From positions 12,319,717 through 12,383,716 of the forward strand of contig NC_071330.1 in NCBI RefSeq assembly GCF_010183535.1: a DNA stretch of 64,000 bases, written 5' to 3'. This document shows positions 10,901 through 23,700 of the stretch, piece after piece (within the stretch, counting starts at the first letter, position 1; each line of letters begins with the position of its first letter). The translations under genes and the position numbers were made by a program. This DNA comes from Caenorhabditis remanei. Lineage: Eukaryota > Nematoda > Chromadorea > Rhabditida > Rhabditidae. Under the pieces are notes generated by a model. It did not search any database and was not told where the DNA came from. It saw only the letters and a program-made list of their open reading frames with translations.

Positions 10901-12799
10901 TTTAAAAAATTCCGCCCGTCAAATATGGAACTAACCGTTTCAAAATTTTGGGAAATCAACTGGTCATCTAGCTGCAAAGATTGGTTGAAAATAATTGAGG
11001 TTCGGGCGATTTCATAAAGGGGAAGACGCTGAAAACGAAGACTTTTGTCTGCTTCTCTAAATCTACACTCACTAAAAATGGTTCAGCAAAATCTACAGCA
11101 GTGTGATGTTCGATCTCTCCAGTTTTCATTCGATCCGGATGACTTTGTCGAATCAATCGAACGGCTCGACGTGGAATTCTAAATCGATCCTCTCGAATCC
11201 ATCGTACAACATCCGAAATGAACACATTTTTATAGCCAGAACTCAATAAAGAAGAATGTAAAACTGCCACGAGTAATTCTAGATTCAGAATCAGCTGACT
11301 AGCTCTTCGAAGTGCTTCTCTTGATAATGCGGTTGTCACTTTCCGTACGAATCCCATTGTAGTGTCATTCACATCAACTGTTTCATCTCCAAACATTGTT
11401 GATTCTTGAGTTAATTCCAACTTTTCCAGAGTTTTAGACACATTAACATTCATTTCTTCTTCTTCTTCTAAATCGTCTTCTTCTGCATCTGAAGCTAAAT
11501 CCAGATGCTCTGTAATATTTCCTTGCGTCAGGAGAGTCCAGGCAGCTGCAGACTTGCTCAACACCTTCGCTCCTTTTCCTCGTCTCGCTAACTTTTTCCG
11601 TCGTTTCTCCTCTCGCTCTTGTTCTTCACTGAAACAAGAAAGTACTCTTTATGCGCACAATTCTTTGAATTTCACGGTCTCCCACACTCTGAAAAATAAC
11701 TTTTTTCACATTTTAATTCGATTCTTTTGTTTTTTGAACTGAAAATGCAGTATTTTCATGTTTTCAGACGTCGCAATGGATGAAAAAAGTCCCCATCCAT
11801 CAGAATTGTAGAAAATGAAATTCTCTATCTAATCGACCAAAAACATGAATTTTGGAAAGAAATTGACTTTTTTGATTCAGAAAAACCGATTTTTAGAAAA
11901 ATGAGATTTTCGGCAATTTCAGCTAATATATATTTTCTCAAAAATTATCACAGTTTCAGAACATCTGCAAGTACATTATGTTTAATTTTCGTTTGGAACA
12001 GTTTTCTGCCAAAAAAACTTTTTTTCATCCATTGCGACGTCTGAAAACCTGAAAATACTGCATTTCCAGTGCAAAAAAAGAATTGAAGTAAAATGTGAAA
12101 AATCTGCTCCACGTTCTTTGCAGTTCCTTTTTGCTGTGTGGGATCTTGCTTACTATTCCAAGTTCTCCATAATCGCTACAAATCTCAACTGCTCGTCACT
12201 TCCACATTGTTCCGAATGACAAAATGCCACGCGGCAATGAGCGAGATAACGTTGAAACGTGGCGAGAATTGTTGTCTGCACACGTGGATCGAAATTGAGT
12301 TCTTTCACTAAAATATGACCGGTTTTTCCTAGAATTTGAGTGAAAGAGAATAGACGAAGAGCCAGGCGGTATAGATAATCAGGCGTCGACTCGTTTGGAA
12401 GGGCAAGTCTAGAAAAATGTGAATTATTTTTCAATTTTACTGATAGTTTTTCACGAACTCTTCTTTTCGAACAGCTTGTAATCTCAAAAAGTCACTTCGT
12501 TTATCCAATGCTTCTTCCATTGCTTGTGTTTTTGGTGGCAAAACTGGCGCTACACGCTTTTTCCTTTCCTCTCCATCATTTTTCTTAATTTTAACTTTTC
12601 CTTGTCCCAAAGTCTGTTGAATTCCACCTTCTTCCTCTTCTAGCTCTTCAAAATTCTAAAATCATGGATGTTTTTATGCTCATAATTGCTATAAAACCTC
12701 GAATAACGCTCCACATCTGTCGCAATACTTGAAACCGTCGTTAATCGAAAAATCGTAGCCGCCACAAGCGTTACACTTTTCATTTTTGTCGGGTGGCAT
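7940..12799 (-). CDS. TAF1B: TAF1B/Rrn7-like RNA polymerase I initiation factor
   Basis: Twelve exons on the minus strand: 12799-12698, 12655-12441, 12408-12154, 11628-11073, 11028-10936, 10564-10326, 10006-9799, 9751-9698, 9424-9127, 8678-8613, 8565-8506 and 8461-7940. About 890 residues. The N-terminus is a zinc ribbon (C-x2-C near residue 9, then 'YCDRCG' near residue 25), the Rrn7 type. A cyclin-fold-like region follows with 'VLHSSLLSSGYKNVFISDVV', matching the TAF1B pattern for the SL1/core-factor subunit that recruits Pol I to rDNA. The acidic 'DAEEDDLEEEEE' loop is also typical. All junctions keep frame except exon 8 to 9: with the canonical GTGAG donor at 9697 the frame is lost. Either a weaker donor is used or there is a sequence error. 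Four introns carry repeats. Confidence 0.75.
8694..9113. repeat. Tc1/mariner-type MITE (TACAGTACCGCTC family)
   Basis: Starts TACAGTACCGCTCAAAAGG and is a long imperfect palindrome; 'GTTACAGGTTGTCAAAGT' pairs with 'ACTTTGACAACCTGTAAC'. The right tip lacks the outer 35 or so bases. It lies in the intron between exons 9 and 10 of the TAF1B-like gene. Relatives are at 17.2, 29.4, 33.5 and 63.4 kb. Confidence 0.6.
10596..10906. repeat. Inverted-repeat element in TAF1B-like intron
   Basis: Arms of about 60 bases: 'CACTAAATTCACTGTAGA' on the left pairs with 'TACAGTGAATTTAGTG' on the right. It makes up most of an otherwise short intron. Confidence 0.6.
11701..12101. repeat. Inverted-repeat element in TAF1B-like intron
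   Basis: Arms of roughly 90 bases; 'CAGACGTCGCAATGGATG' on the left pairs with 'CATCCATTGCGACGTCTG' on the right. It explains the 520-base intron between exons 3 and 4. Confidence 0.65.
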
Positions 12800-13164
12800 G
12801 AGAATTTATTTCTGAAATAAGTTTTTTTCCTTGTTTCAAAGTAGATTATTCAATTAAAATAAGAATTCCAAAAGAAAAATTATTTTTCAAGTTTGCTGCA
12901 AGTGCGCTCTATGGAACACAAAAATTGGCGCGTCGTTTAAATCTGAAAGTTATTTTTCTCAGTTTTTTGACCGAAAAATATGAGAAACTGAGTTTTCAAC
13001 CTATTTTGAAAAAGTATATATCATTTTTTTCTCTTACTTGTTAAAAAGTATTATTAAAATAGTAAGAATAGCTGGCTGAAGAACTTAAATAAATTTTAGA
13101 TTTTGAACTCCCGCAAAATGTGATGTCTCAGTAGAGCGCACTAGCTTTGTTTCTATAAATCTGA

Positions 13165-13502
13165 GAGGCCCTGCAAATTCCGTGGAAGAAATTTTCCGTG
13201 GAAAAAATTTTCCGTGGAAAATGGGCGGAGTCTGTTTCGCAACGTAGCCGCGCAGTTTTTTCCCGAATTATTTTTTTTTCAGGCGAAGGAATTTCGCTAT
13301 AATTTTTTCACAAAAAAGTAGCGGCACCCTCTAAGATACCGGCAAAATTATAAAAATTATTCGCATTTCATGAAATCAACCAGTTTCAGTCAGCTAACGA
13401 TTCAGGAAAAACTGCGCGACGATGTTGCGAAACAGACTCCGCCCATTTTCCACGGAAAATTTTTTCCACGGAAAATTTCTTCCACGGAATTTGCAGGGCC
13501 TC
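13165..13502. mobile_element. Short non-autonomous DNA transposon with 8-bp target duplication
   Basis: Terminal inverted repeats GAGGCCCTGCAAATTCCGTG / reverse complement, extended by three degenerate 'TTTTCCGTGGAA' units. They are flanked by a perfect 8-bp direct repeat AAATCTGA at 13157-13164 and 13503-13510. An 8-bp duplication fits the hAT superfamily. No coding capacity. It sits upstream of both the TAF1B-like gene and SUCLG1. Confidence 0.8.
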
Positions 13503-13510
13503 AAATCTGA

Positions 13511-14150
13511 TCAGCTGCAGCTGAAAATTTCTGTTTCTCCCATTTTTTCCGTGGATTTCTCTCATTTTCAAGAGCCGCCGCCATAGAATTTCAAGATATT
13601 CCCTCCCAGAATGCTCTCTCACTTTAAAAGTGTATCGCTCTTTTTCCAATATTTTATTCGAAGTGTTTTTTTTCGTTTTCAGTTTTCTAAGATCCTCTCC
13701 GCTATTTCTTTTGAACGCTCGTTAAAAAAAGCAATAAAGTTCCACCAGCGCCCCTCTAGAAAATCGATTTTTCTCCTTCTCTTCTCTTTTTCCGTTCTTT
13801 TTTCTCCGCCTACTCATTCTCTGCAAAGTGATCTTCGTCAGTTCTTTATCTTATTTTCTCTTTTTGCACTTTACCCCTCTTCTCTCAAAAAAACCCCCCG
13901 ATAAGAAAAGAAGAACGTTGTAGGGTAAATATAGGTAAACTACGCGCAAACGCCGGCCGCTGAGAGCCTTTTTCTTTTTGTTTTGTCACCAGTGTGAATT
14001 TGTAATATGACGTAATGAAACATGAAGGTACAATGCATTCATAGTTCGTAGTTGTAGAAATTCCCACATAAAATTACTCGTGAGAACTTTCACATGGTGA
14101 AAACAGAGTTTATTTCCCGGTCAAACAGAAAAAAACAAGTAACTTTTTAA
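13511..14150. other. Intergenic, pyrimidine-rich, no gene seen
   Basis: A T/C-rich tract at about 13.6-13.9 kb, then unremarkable AT-rich DNA. Open frames here are low complexity and have no splice or start support. The region probably contains promoter DNA for SUCLG1. Confidence 0.4.
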
Positions 14151-14370
14151 CAGACTTGCGAAATTTCGGGTCGGCCTGAAAATTTCCCATATTTTTTCCT
14201 CAAGTATACGTATACTCCTCAAAAACCTTTGAAACCTACAAAAAACCGTTTTTAACAATTTTTTTCCAAAAACCCGGAAAATTGCGAAAAAAAAAGAAGA
14301 TTTTTTTCTGTACTGAACTTCCGGGCCGGAGAAATTCGCATTTCGGCCGGCCCGGTCCGTTGCAATTCTG
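14151..14370. mobile_element. hAT-like MITE with GGCCGGCCCG tips (older copy)
   Basis: Begins CAGACTTGC and ends GCAATTCTG, an imperfect inverted pair. GC-rich blocks ('CCGGGCCGG', 'GGCCGGCCCGG') lie just inside one end. Flanks CTTTTTAA and CCTTTAAA are a degenerate 8-bp match. It is related in design to the elements at 23.6, 39.4 and 45.7 kb. Confidence 0.6.
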
Positions 14371-14801
14371 CCTTTAAATATGGCAGTCACAGAAACAGAA
14401 AAATCTCAGTGTACAAGAATCCTAAATTTCTGCGTGACAATTATCTTTATCTTCCACGACTTTCCACAAATTAGTTAAAACTAACTTTCTATTGCATCAG
14501 ACACTTTCATCATAGTAAGTCGCCTACTTTGTTCTTCTCCACTGAACAGAATCGTGTAGCTTCTATCCTTCTAGCCACTAATTTCCCCGGGGACAAAGGT
14601 GAAAGTCCGTAGATCACACTTCTCTCCGAGACTTTCCAAGTATTTCGCTAGCTCGTGGCCACCACGTTGACCAGCAGTCGTTTTCCTTATCACCGAAAAT
14701 CAGTACACCACACCATACTCTTGCTTGCCCTTTTCAAGTAATTCGCGTTTCTCAGCTCCTTTTTTCCATTCGCCAATTGAAACAACTGACTTTCAGAAAT
14801 C

Positions 14802-15996
14802 ATGGCGACAACATTGGCATCGGCGGCCCGTGCGGCTACTCGCGCTGCAGTCACTCGTAGTGTGTACAGCGACACTCGCAATAATTTGATGATCAACAAA
14901 AGTACCAAAGTTATCGTTCAGGTGAGAGGGAGAAGTGTCTGCTGTCTGTGGCGACAGTTGGAAATCATTGTTTGATCTTTCTATCTGTTGTGGAGAAATA
15001 AGAAAAAAGAAAAGAATGAGGGAAGCTGTGAGTCGAGAACTTGTGAAAACCTAGTCCAAGAACGATGAATTCGAAAGCAAAATCAATATTTTTAGGGATT
15101 CACCGGACGCCAGGGAACTTTCCACAGTAAGCAGATGCTCGAATACAACACCAACGTTGTCGGTGGCGTCTCCCCAAACAAAGCTGGACAAACGCATCTC
15201 GGACTCCCAGTTTTCGGAACCGTCGCTGAAGCAAAAGAGCGTACCGGCGCTGATGCCACTGTTATCTACGTGCCCGCTGCTGGAGCGGCACGTGCCATCC
15301 ACGAAGCAATGGACGCTGAAATCGGATTGATTGTGGCGATTACTGAAGGAATTCCACAACAAGATATGGTTAGAGTCAAGAATAGACTTTTGAAGCAAAG
15401 TGAGTTCTCCCTAGCTAGAAAAGTGCGAAACAGAAAAACTCTAAAAATTTTCAGACAAATCCCGCCTCCTCGGACCAAATTGCCCGGGAATCATTGCTTC
15501 TGGTGACTGTAAGATTGGAATCATGCCAGGACATATCCATAAGAAAGGTTGCATCGGAATCGTGTCCCGTTCTGGAACTTTGACCTATGAAGCTGTCCAC
15601 CAGACGACTGCTGTCGGTTTGGGACAGACACGTTGTATTGGAATCGGAGGTGATCCATTCAATGGAACCAACTTCATCGATTGTCTCGAAGTGTTCTTGG
15701 AAGATAACGAGACGAAGGGAATCATTCTCATCGGAGAAATCGGAGGACAAGCTGAAGAGCAAGCAGCAGATTTCTTGAAGTCTCGCAATTCGGGACCAAA
15801 CGCGAAGCCAGTTGTATCATTCATTGCCGGTGTCACTGCTCCACCAGGACGTAGAATGGGACACGCTGGAGCTATCATTGCTGGAGGAAAGGGAACTGCT
15901 GGAGACAAGATTGAAGCTCTTCGAAATGCGAACGTTGTTGTCACTGATAGTCCGGCAAAGCTCGGAGTTGCCATGCAAAAAGCGCTGCTTGGATAG
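14802..15996 (+). CDS. SUCLG1: Succinyl-CoA ligase, alpha subunit (mitochondrial)
   Basis: Three exons: 14802-14921, 15096-15399 and 15455-15996. 321 residues, the normal family length. The first ~20 residues are alanine/arginine-rich with no acids, typical of a mitochondrial presequence. The CoA-binding N-terminal domain ('FTGRQGTFH', '[20 protein letters not shown]') and the ligase domain ('GPNCPGI', '[12 protein letters not shown]') are intact. The phosphorylated histidine lies in 'GHAGAII' near residue 270. The enzyme forms succinate, CoA and ATP or GTP from succinyl-CoA in the TCA cycle and pairs with a beta subunit encoded elsewhere. TTTCAG five bases before the ATG implies a 5'UTR intron or spliced leader. 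C. elegans has two alpha genes and I cannot say which this matches. Confidence 0.95.
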
Positions 15997-16117
15997 AATA
16001 TTTCTGTCGTTTATTCTCTCTTTTCTTATTTAGATATTTTTTTCCGATTTTCTTCCCTCTTAATCCATTTTCCATGTCCGGGTCTCTTTTCATTATTTTT
16101 TCTTCTGTTTAATCGAA

Positions 16118-16123
16118 AATAAA
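16118..16123 (+). terminator. Polyadenylation signal AATAAA
   Basis: AATAAA 122 bases after the SUCLG1 stop codon. Confidence 0.6.
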
Positions 16124-16318
16124 TTCTGTTTTAAGAACTGACAGGCATATTCTGCTTTGAATTACGTTAGCCATCGAGCATCGCGGGCCTGCCTACATAG
16201 TAATGCAAGCGCGCTCTCTGGTCACAGAGAAAATAGACGAGATGCAGACACTGACATCTGTTCATTCAAATGAATTTACATTGATTATTCAGAATAGAAC
16301 GTCATCTGAATATTGAAA

Positions 16319-19300
16319 ATGATGCCTTCCACATCAAATCCCAACGAGAAGAATCTGGAAGATGTTGGCGACCCAAATTCGGCACAAATTCCGAATCCAG
16401 AAGAAGACCAAGCGGAAGAATTAGAGGAGATAATAGTAGTGAGTGGCGAAGAAATGCAAGCGAATGGTGAAGAAATGCAAGTTGTCGACCAAGAAGAAAT
16501 TATTTTTGCGGTAAGTTCTGGATTTTAATTATTTTTACAAATCTTTAACATTTTTCAGGAAGATGGAGAGTATATCGAGTACGACGCCATTGTAAGCGTC
16601 TCCAGTGAGAGAAATCTCCTTTATGATGTTAGTTTTAGAAGCGAATTATTTCGATTGAAAACCTTTTTTTTAATATTCAGATGTATCAACCACAAGCGAC
16701 GGTAAATGGAACGTTCGTTTGCAAAATATGCTTGAGAACTGGCAAAAATACGGAATATCCGGATAGAGCGTCATTTGTGGCGCATCGATACAAATGTCAT
16801 GGAAGTTTTAATGTAAGAAGTCGCGCGGAATGAAAAACTTGAAATCCAAATTGCCATTTTCAGAACAATGTGATATGTCCGATAGCGGATTGTCGTGAAG
16901 TTTACGCCTCACTCTATACACTTCGACGTCATCTAAGTCAACAACACGAGCTGCCGATTGAGATTCATTTGCAAACGTTCACAAATATCGGAGAATTCGA
17001 AAAGTTCAGACATTTGATAGAACTGGCTTCTGGTTGTCGGTACATGATGCATACGAAGCAGCCAAAGTATCGGAGACAAGTTATGCATTGTTCGAAGAGT
17101 GAACATAAGTTGGTATTGCAGACACAGAAGTGAGTATTCACTGGGAATAGATCAAGCGAGATTCATAAGCAAGCAGAAACCAGTGCCTTCCAAAAGGTTG
17201 TAAACTTTCACCGTTTTCAGTAAAAATTGGCCAACTTTGAGAGTGTGCCATGGTAATATTGATTGACCCATCAAGTAGGCTTTTAATGGATCATATAGAA
17301 CAAAGGTAGAGCTTCATTTTTGTAGTGGACAACTTTTTTGTACGGGGACTTCCTAGTAAGTTACGTATCGATAAAGCAATTTCTCCTTTTTATCGACCAA
17401 TTTTAGTGCAAAATAGAGAGTAGTCTTAAAATAACCATAACTCTCTAGAGAGTGCTCGTACAAAAAAGTTGTCAACTACAAAAATGCAGTTCTGCCTTTG
17501 TTCTGTATGATCCATTAAAAATCTACTCGATTTGACAATCAGAATTACCAGGACACACTCTCAAAGTTGGAAACGGCGTAAGTTTACAACCTTTTAGACG
17601 GTACTGTATAATAATATAATTTCCCATTTTCGAGGTTTTTTGGTTCAAAATCTGCAATTTTAGATTCCAAACTAATTTTCTACTGTGAACGATTTTAATC
17701 CAAAAGAAGGTCTTTCCTGGCTCAAAAACATCATTTTCTATTAATTTCCAACAAAAATCTCAAAAAATGGAAATTTTAGTCTTAAAAACACCGATTTTTA
17801 CCCCATCGACATGATTTTTAGCCAAAAATGCCTATTAGCTTGAAAACCATAGTTTAGATCACTTTTCTGAGTCTGAACCTTAAAAATGAGTATTTCTAGC
17901 TGAAAACCCACTTTTCCAGCTCAAAAATCACTTTTTAGGCACAAAAATAGTCATTTTGCTGCATAACCCCAGATTTCTGCTCTAAAACTGAATTTTTAAA
18001 TAGAAAAATTAAATTTTCCAGACATCGTCTTCCTCGCGAACGGATGCTGAAAGAAGGTTCTGCATGTCCATCTGTAATTTCGTATCGAGTAAATGCTTCG
18101 AATGGAGAAGTCCACGCATTCATGCAGTTATACCATGTTGGCCACGCCCCTGATTCAGATGCAGAGCACAGTAATGCAGACGCGGCGAGACCTATGGATG
18201 TAGTATTCCCTTTGAAACCATCGTTCTGGGCTGATCGACCGATGCAATTCGTGCAAATTGATGTACATGAAATGCCACCAGCTGTATACGGAAGTAAAGT
18301 CTATGAGAGTATTCTGATAGTAATGTGCTTGAAATCGAAATTCATGTGGGCTAAACCACTGTACGAATGCACACGAACAGCTATCGGGAGACTTTTGAAT
18401 ACGATTTTCAATGAATACGGAGTACCAGAAGGATTCTCGACAACATTCCACCCAACATACATTCGGGATACAATGAAATCATTGGAAAGTGTATATGCTA
18501 TAGACATTCGAGAAGTCTGGAATGAGCCACCAGCCTATAGTCTACTGGAAAGATGGGTTCTTGAGTTGGCTGAAATGGATTTGTTAACAAGAAATCGATG
18601 GGTTGAGCAGTTACAATTTGTGGTCATGGAATATAATCAGAGGCCGATACCTGAACGATTAGAGACACCATTTGAACGAATGTTCCGTAGAAAAGCACCG
18701 AATTTGTATCATAACGGACAACAACAGGATATGATGACTGCGAAATTCAGAAGATATCATGAGGAATTGAGAAGAGAGGACGAGGGAATGGAGGAGAATT
18801 TGAGTGCCACATTTGAACCGGGACAGAAAGTTTTTGTACGTTGACTACTAGCTCAGCACAGTTCTTACAACTGCGCTCCACCGAAATGCCCTTGAAAATG
18901 TCTCTTTTTCTTTGAGTCTTTTATTTTCGCACACTATTTTCTTGAGTTTCGGTAGAGCGCGGTTGTAAGAAGCGTGTCGTTCTGATATAATTTCTTATTT
19001 TTTGTCTGAAAATGGAAATTTATAGCTTCGAAAAGGAATTACAAAGCCACGACGAGGAAATAATACTCAATTCTACTTTGGAATCATTGGAGAACACGAT
19101 CCGAGTAATCAGTATTACCCATATAAAGTACATTACTCAAGTACAGATTCTCCGTGGCCAACTGAGAGTGAGTTTCAGATGAAATCATATAACTAACTAG
19201 GATAGGATCTTAGTAGAATTTTGCGCAAAAACGCGTCAAAGTCACGCCAAATCTTTATGTTCTGTATTCGACCAATTTTTTGTCATTCTTGGCCATAAAA

Positions 19301-20488
19301 TTGGTTATCGAGTCTAAAACCTGAAGGCTTCACTTTTTCAAGCCAAAATAGATAATAGCTCGGCACAGTTCTTACAACTGCGCTCCACCGAAATTCACTT
19401 GAAAAAATGTCTCTTTCTCTCTGAGTCTCTCAATTTCGCACTCGATTTTCTCCGGTTTCGGTAGAGCGCGGTTGTAAGAAGCGTGTCGTGTTAATACAAA
19501 AAACATCTTATTTTTTTTGTTGAAAAATTATAAGATTATTGGATTTTCAGATGGAAAATTAAGAATTTGGGGCTAAAATTGTCTAAAAGTATTAAAGAGA
19601 GAATTTGCAGGAAACATGTTCGCATGGGTGAGTGTGTTCGATCTGTTACCCACAATTCATGGAATCAGTGAAATGACAAATATGGAAAAAGAGGAATCCA
19701 TTGCAAGCTACATGTGTTCTTGTCCTGGAATCGAATCGAATAAAAACTTTGATATGTCAGCTGTTGGAAAACCGGCTCGTGCTGCATCTCACTGTCTTCT
19801 GTTCCGAAATCTTCTTTGCTCGAATCATATGTCCCGATACTGCTGTAAGACATTAGCCACTGGACCGTGTCGTTATCATTCATTGTATCCTGAAAACGAC
19901 GAGTCTTACGCGAAAATGGATGCGGTTTTGACGGCATTTCTAGCACAAAGTAAGGATATTGAGAAGAGAGAATTGAGAAGAGATAAGACGATGGAGGATC
20001 CTGGACCGATTCGTCGACTGGTTCAAGCAGAAATCGATCGAATGCGTCTCAACGGAGAAGACTTCGATGTGATCGATGAAGAAGAGTTCGCGCCGCCTGA
20101 GATGGAGGAACATCATCAGATGCGTAGTCATGAAGATGTGCAAGGTTCAACAGAACAAATCGACATCGAGGGCATAGAAGAAGAAGAAATTTTGGAGCCA
20201 ACTACTTCTCTGGAGCACAGAGAAGCTTCTGATGTCGCATTCGAATACGAGGATCCGAAGGAAGACGGTCAGCCTGGACCATCTGAATCTCAAAGCCCAC
20301 TAAAGCGGAATAGAGAGAAAAGTCCAGAAGAGAGCCAGAAACGGAAAAAAGTTTCTGATGATTCCGAGGAGTTTCTTCCATCCGAATCTTCGTCAATACC
20401 TTCGATAACGACGTCACCATCTTCTAGAAGAGCGTCGGCAAGACGGACGATACGCCCGAAAAATTTGGAGGACTATATTGTTGAATGA
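16319..20488 (+). CDS. Domesticated C2H2 zinc-finger / integrase-core protein
   Basis: Seven exons: 16319-16510, 16559-16627, 16681-16812, 16864-17129, 18022-18835, 19026-19167 and 19611-20488. All in frame, 830 residues. After an acidic N-terminus come two zinc fingers, residues ~100-125 ('CKICLRTG' ... 'HRYKCH') and ~137-160 (C-x4-C-x12-H-x4-H). The large exon has an integrase (RNase H-like) fold: 'FVQIDVHEMP', 'YESILIVMCLKSKFMWAKPL', then a C-terminal 'ETPFERMFRRKAPN' and an SH3-like 'PGQKVF...' block. Where a working enzyme has D-x-G-x-x-F this protein has 'STTFHPTYIRD', so catalysis is probably lost. The last exon is cysteine-rich near its start ('CSNHMSRYCCK') and ends in an acidic, serine-rich basic-patched tail. 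Likely a nuclear DNA- or chromatin-binding protein derived from a retroelement. Confidence 0.8.
17181..17606. repeat. Tc1/mariner-type MITE in intron
   Basis: Left end CAGTGCCTTCCAAAAGG, right end the reverse complement of CAGTACCGTCTAAAAGG, with long complementary arms. TA follows the right end. It makes up half of the 892-base intron between exons 4 and 5 of the integrase-like gene. Confidence 0.6.
18848..18983. repeat. TAGCTCGGCAC short inverted-repeat element, copy 1
   Basis: About 135 bases. The left arm 'CTTACAACTGCGCTCCACCG' pairs with the right arm 'CGGTAGAGCGCGGTTGTAAG'. It lies in an intron of the integrase-like gene, directly after an exon end. Confidence 0.7.
19353..19496. repeat. 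TAGCTCGGCAC short inverted-repeat element, copy 2
   Basis: Same element, closely matching copy 1, in the very next intron of the same gene. Confidence 0.7.
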
Positions 20489-20718
20489 TTTCTAATTTCT
20501 TTTCATGATCTGCTAATAACATTCTATTCCGAATTTCGTTTCAATACAAATTAATATATTCTCATCGTAACCTACTTGATTTTCTTAATGAACAAGAGAC
20601 ACATATCCATTCACTTCGATTATTGATTATTTTAAAGAACTAAATGAAACTGAAAAAACTTTTATCATCTGATATGATTTAAGATTGTTAAAATATCTAA
20701 TTATTCAAAAATTTAAGT

Positions 20719-23700
20719 CATTTCGATCCGATCTTCGGTGGGAGCATCTTTTCTCGACAATACGGACAACTCTTTTCGTGCAGCAACCATTTCGAACAAC
20801 ACTGAAAATAAAATGGATTGCGTTTAATACTGTTTTTGATCTACCTTCTCATGTGTCTTCTTTTTACATCCCTTGCATACATACAGTTTTCCTTCGAACT
20901 CTTCAAAACAGATGTAGCAGTGAGTGTTCGTGTCGAGACCAGTGTCTGCAAGACGACGATGGAAGCCAGAATCGGATGGCATCTCGAGCTGATTGTCCAC
21001 TTGCTCACAATATTGATTCAAGAACTTGGTAGACAAACGGGGATACGGTGGGAGAGGCAATAGATCAGAGCAATCGTTGGTTTTCTGAAAACTGGTCAAA
21101 GGTTTTGTGGGGTTTCGTACACTTCTTACCTCAATTTTCATAATATTGATGTCCAGTGTTTCCAGATAAATGCGGATCGAAGCTGACAATTGGAATATCT
21201 CATACTCGGCCAATTGTTTTGATTCGGGAAGGTTGGTATGAGCAACGAATCTGGAAATTCAATTGTTCACTTATTTTTCTGTACAATTCCTTCAACCTAT
21301 CAATCATGTTCTTCGTTTCTGCCATTAAATCAGCTGTTGGGAATGTATTTTTGAGTTTTTGAAGTTCTGAGAGCATTTCCCTCCAATTATTGCAGTTAGA
21401 TATAGATATAAATTGTCCCAAAGTGTCAGTAACGTCATTAGAAACTGTCGAGTTTATAGGAATCATCTTGAGTTGAGAAGCCAAGCGTTCCCGAAGTCTG
21501 AAAAATAAAAATCAATAATTATGATTTTATGTAAGAAACTCACTCCAAAATAGTCCGATCTCTTCTTCCTAAATCCTCTTCCAAATGATTTTGTCTCAGT
21601 GCCGATTCCAATCTATCTGCATTCATGATGCTCTTCAATTGTTTCATTCCAACATCGAGGGTCTCATTTTTGTGCTTTTCTCTGAAAAATAGGAAACAGT
21701 TGAATAAATCCTTTTTGATAACTCTGATGCAACATTTTGAAATGCTCACTCTGCCAATTGTCTCCGAAATCTCTCATTATCCTCTTCCAACTTCTTCACT
21801 TTCTCCCTCAATTTCTCCATTTCCTTCTTCATTTTCTCATTTTCCTCATTGATCTTCTGATCTCTCTCCCTCAATTCCTTCATTTCTTTCTTCATTTTCT
21901 TCACAATTCCTTCCAATTCCTCCGTTCTTTTCGCCTTTTTCTCATATTCCTCTGCTCTCTTTTCAGCCGCCTTCTGAGCGTCCTGAGCTGTTTTACACCA
22001 TTGACTTGTTCGATAACATTTTTCACAATTCTTGATCGTTGGCTGCTTGTTCTCAGGTACTTGATGCTCTTCTGATATCGATGGTTTGTCTGGAGATACA
22101 AGTTTCGAAAATTGTTGTTTGATTTCAGTTTTTGAACTTTTGGAGCGGATTATCTTCTTTTCAGAGTCGGGAGTTCCTTTCACAGAAACTTTCTGCTCGA
22201 CACTTGAATCTTCAATGTTTTGTAAACCTGCCACCGCGCACTTTTCCTCTATTTTCGCTGTGACGTCTTCTTTTTTCATCTGAATACAACGCGAAGTCTT
22301 CATAGTTGGAACTGAGGCCAAACACGTGTTTGTGGAGCACAATGATTGGGTCTTAATGATATCCAGGATCTGAAAACACAACAATTCATATCGCAGTGCA
22401 CTAGTAGCTTTGCTAGAAACAAACATTTAGGAAAGAAGTCCTTTCTTCAAAACATAAAACTACTCACTTTTGGAAAACAATAAAAAAACGACCCAATCTG
22501 ACATGTTTCTAATGCATCAAACATATCACTTGTTTTCAATCCCAATCCGTTTTTTTCAGCTACCATAGATGGAACGATGCCTTTTGCAAAATGCAGAATA
22601 TTCGGGAACACATCAGTCAGTCCGAGATATTTCAGTTCATCTTCCAAGTCTTTAGATGTGAATCCGTTCTCTCCGACTTCTCGAACTTCTACAACTTCCG
22701 GATTTTCCTCGAAATCTTTCCAATATTCGTCCGTTTCCCGTCTGAATTCATTGACGATATTGAGATCGATGAAACTGGTGCCATCCAACTCTGCCGGAAT
22801 GATTTTCTCTAAAGTATCTACGAATTCTTCCATCAAATGCCACGTGTTTTTCTTCAGCTTCTGGAAAATATTCAATCCGAAAATCAATAGGCGAACTGTC
22901 TCCATGAGAAAATCAGCAACTAGAATGCAACGACCTCCGGTAGGTGTCGCTATAGGAACAGCTGCATGCTTAGTTCGATGGATTGGACATCGAATGAACT
23001 GAAACGTTTTAAAGCAATCTTCAAATTCCAATCAATACGCCTACTTCAATTCCTTGGATGAAATCTCGATATGTTGTGAACACTTCTTCCAGATTTCTCG
23101 TTCTTAATATTCCATGAATATTAAGAAACCTAATTTTGCGTCCTCCTAATTTTGCGTCCTCCAGAATCGGCCCATCAAATATTTATTTATCTTTTTGAAT
23201 CCACTTCGGTTGTATCAGTGGCTCCTTGCCCTTCATATCGAATTAAAATAAAATAAATGAAATTCCCTCAACTCCAACGGTGGCCTATCCGAATACAGAA
23301 GATTTACTGCATTGAAAAGTTCAGATTCCATCACAAACTTTTGATCATTATTGAAATCATCATCTTCGAAAATTCTTACAACTGCAGTCAGCTTGGCACC
23401 TTTCTGAAAAAAACAGCATCGATATAACAACATTCTGGCAAAAACTAACCACATCACAATTCGACAAAAATACATCTGGATAATCTTTGATGAGTTTTTC
23501 GAAAGTGTTCACATCGGGAGGAGCGGGGACAAGGACGCCTGGATTATCACAATTATTGGTTTTTGGCAGACTTGTCACGGCCCGGCCCGGCCCGTTTTGA
23601 AACATTTTTTCAAAACATTTTGTTTTTTTTTTTAAACTTTTTTTGGAAATTTTTGGAAATTTTTTTGAACTTTTTTGAAAAAAGTATAGTTTTCGAATAA

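Noticed and set aside
15997..16318. Operon of SUCLG1 and the integrase-like gene
   Set aside because: Same strand, but the 322-base gap is longer than the usual ~100 bases, and no U-rich SL2 context is evident. RNA leader data would decide.
16864..20488. Intact retroelement or endogenous retrovirus
   Set aside because: Only an integrase-type core is present, in a multi-intron gene, without LTRs, reverse transcriptase or capsid genes.
23233..23280. Ending the upstream half of the coiled-coil RING gene at a stop near 23238 with AATAAA following
   Set aside because: A downstream gene starting there would lack an in-frame Met, whereas a GTTGAG donor at 23272 joins the next exon in frame. I kept one gene but with lowered confidence.
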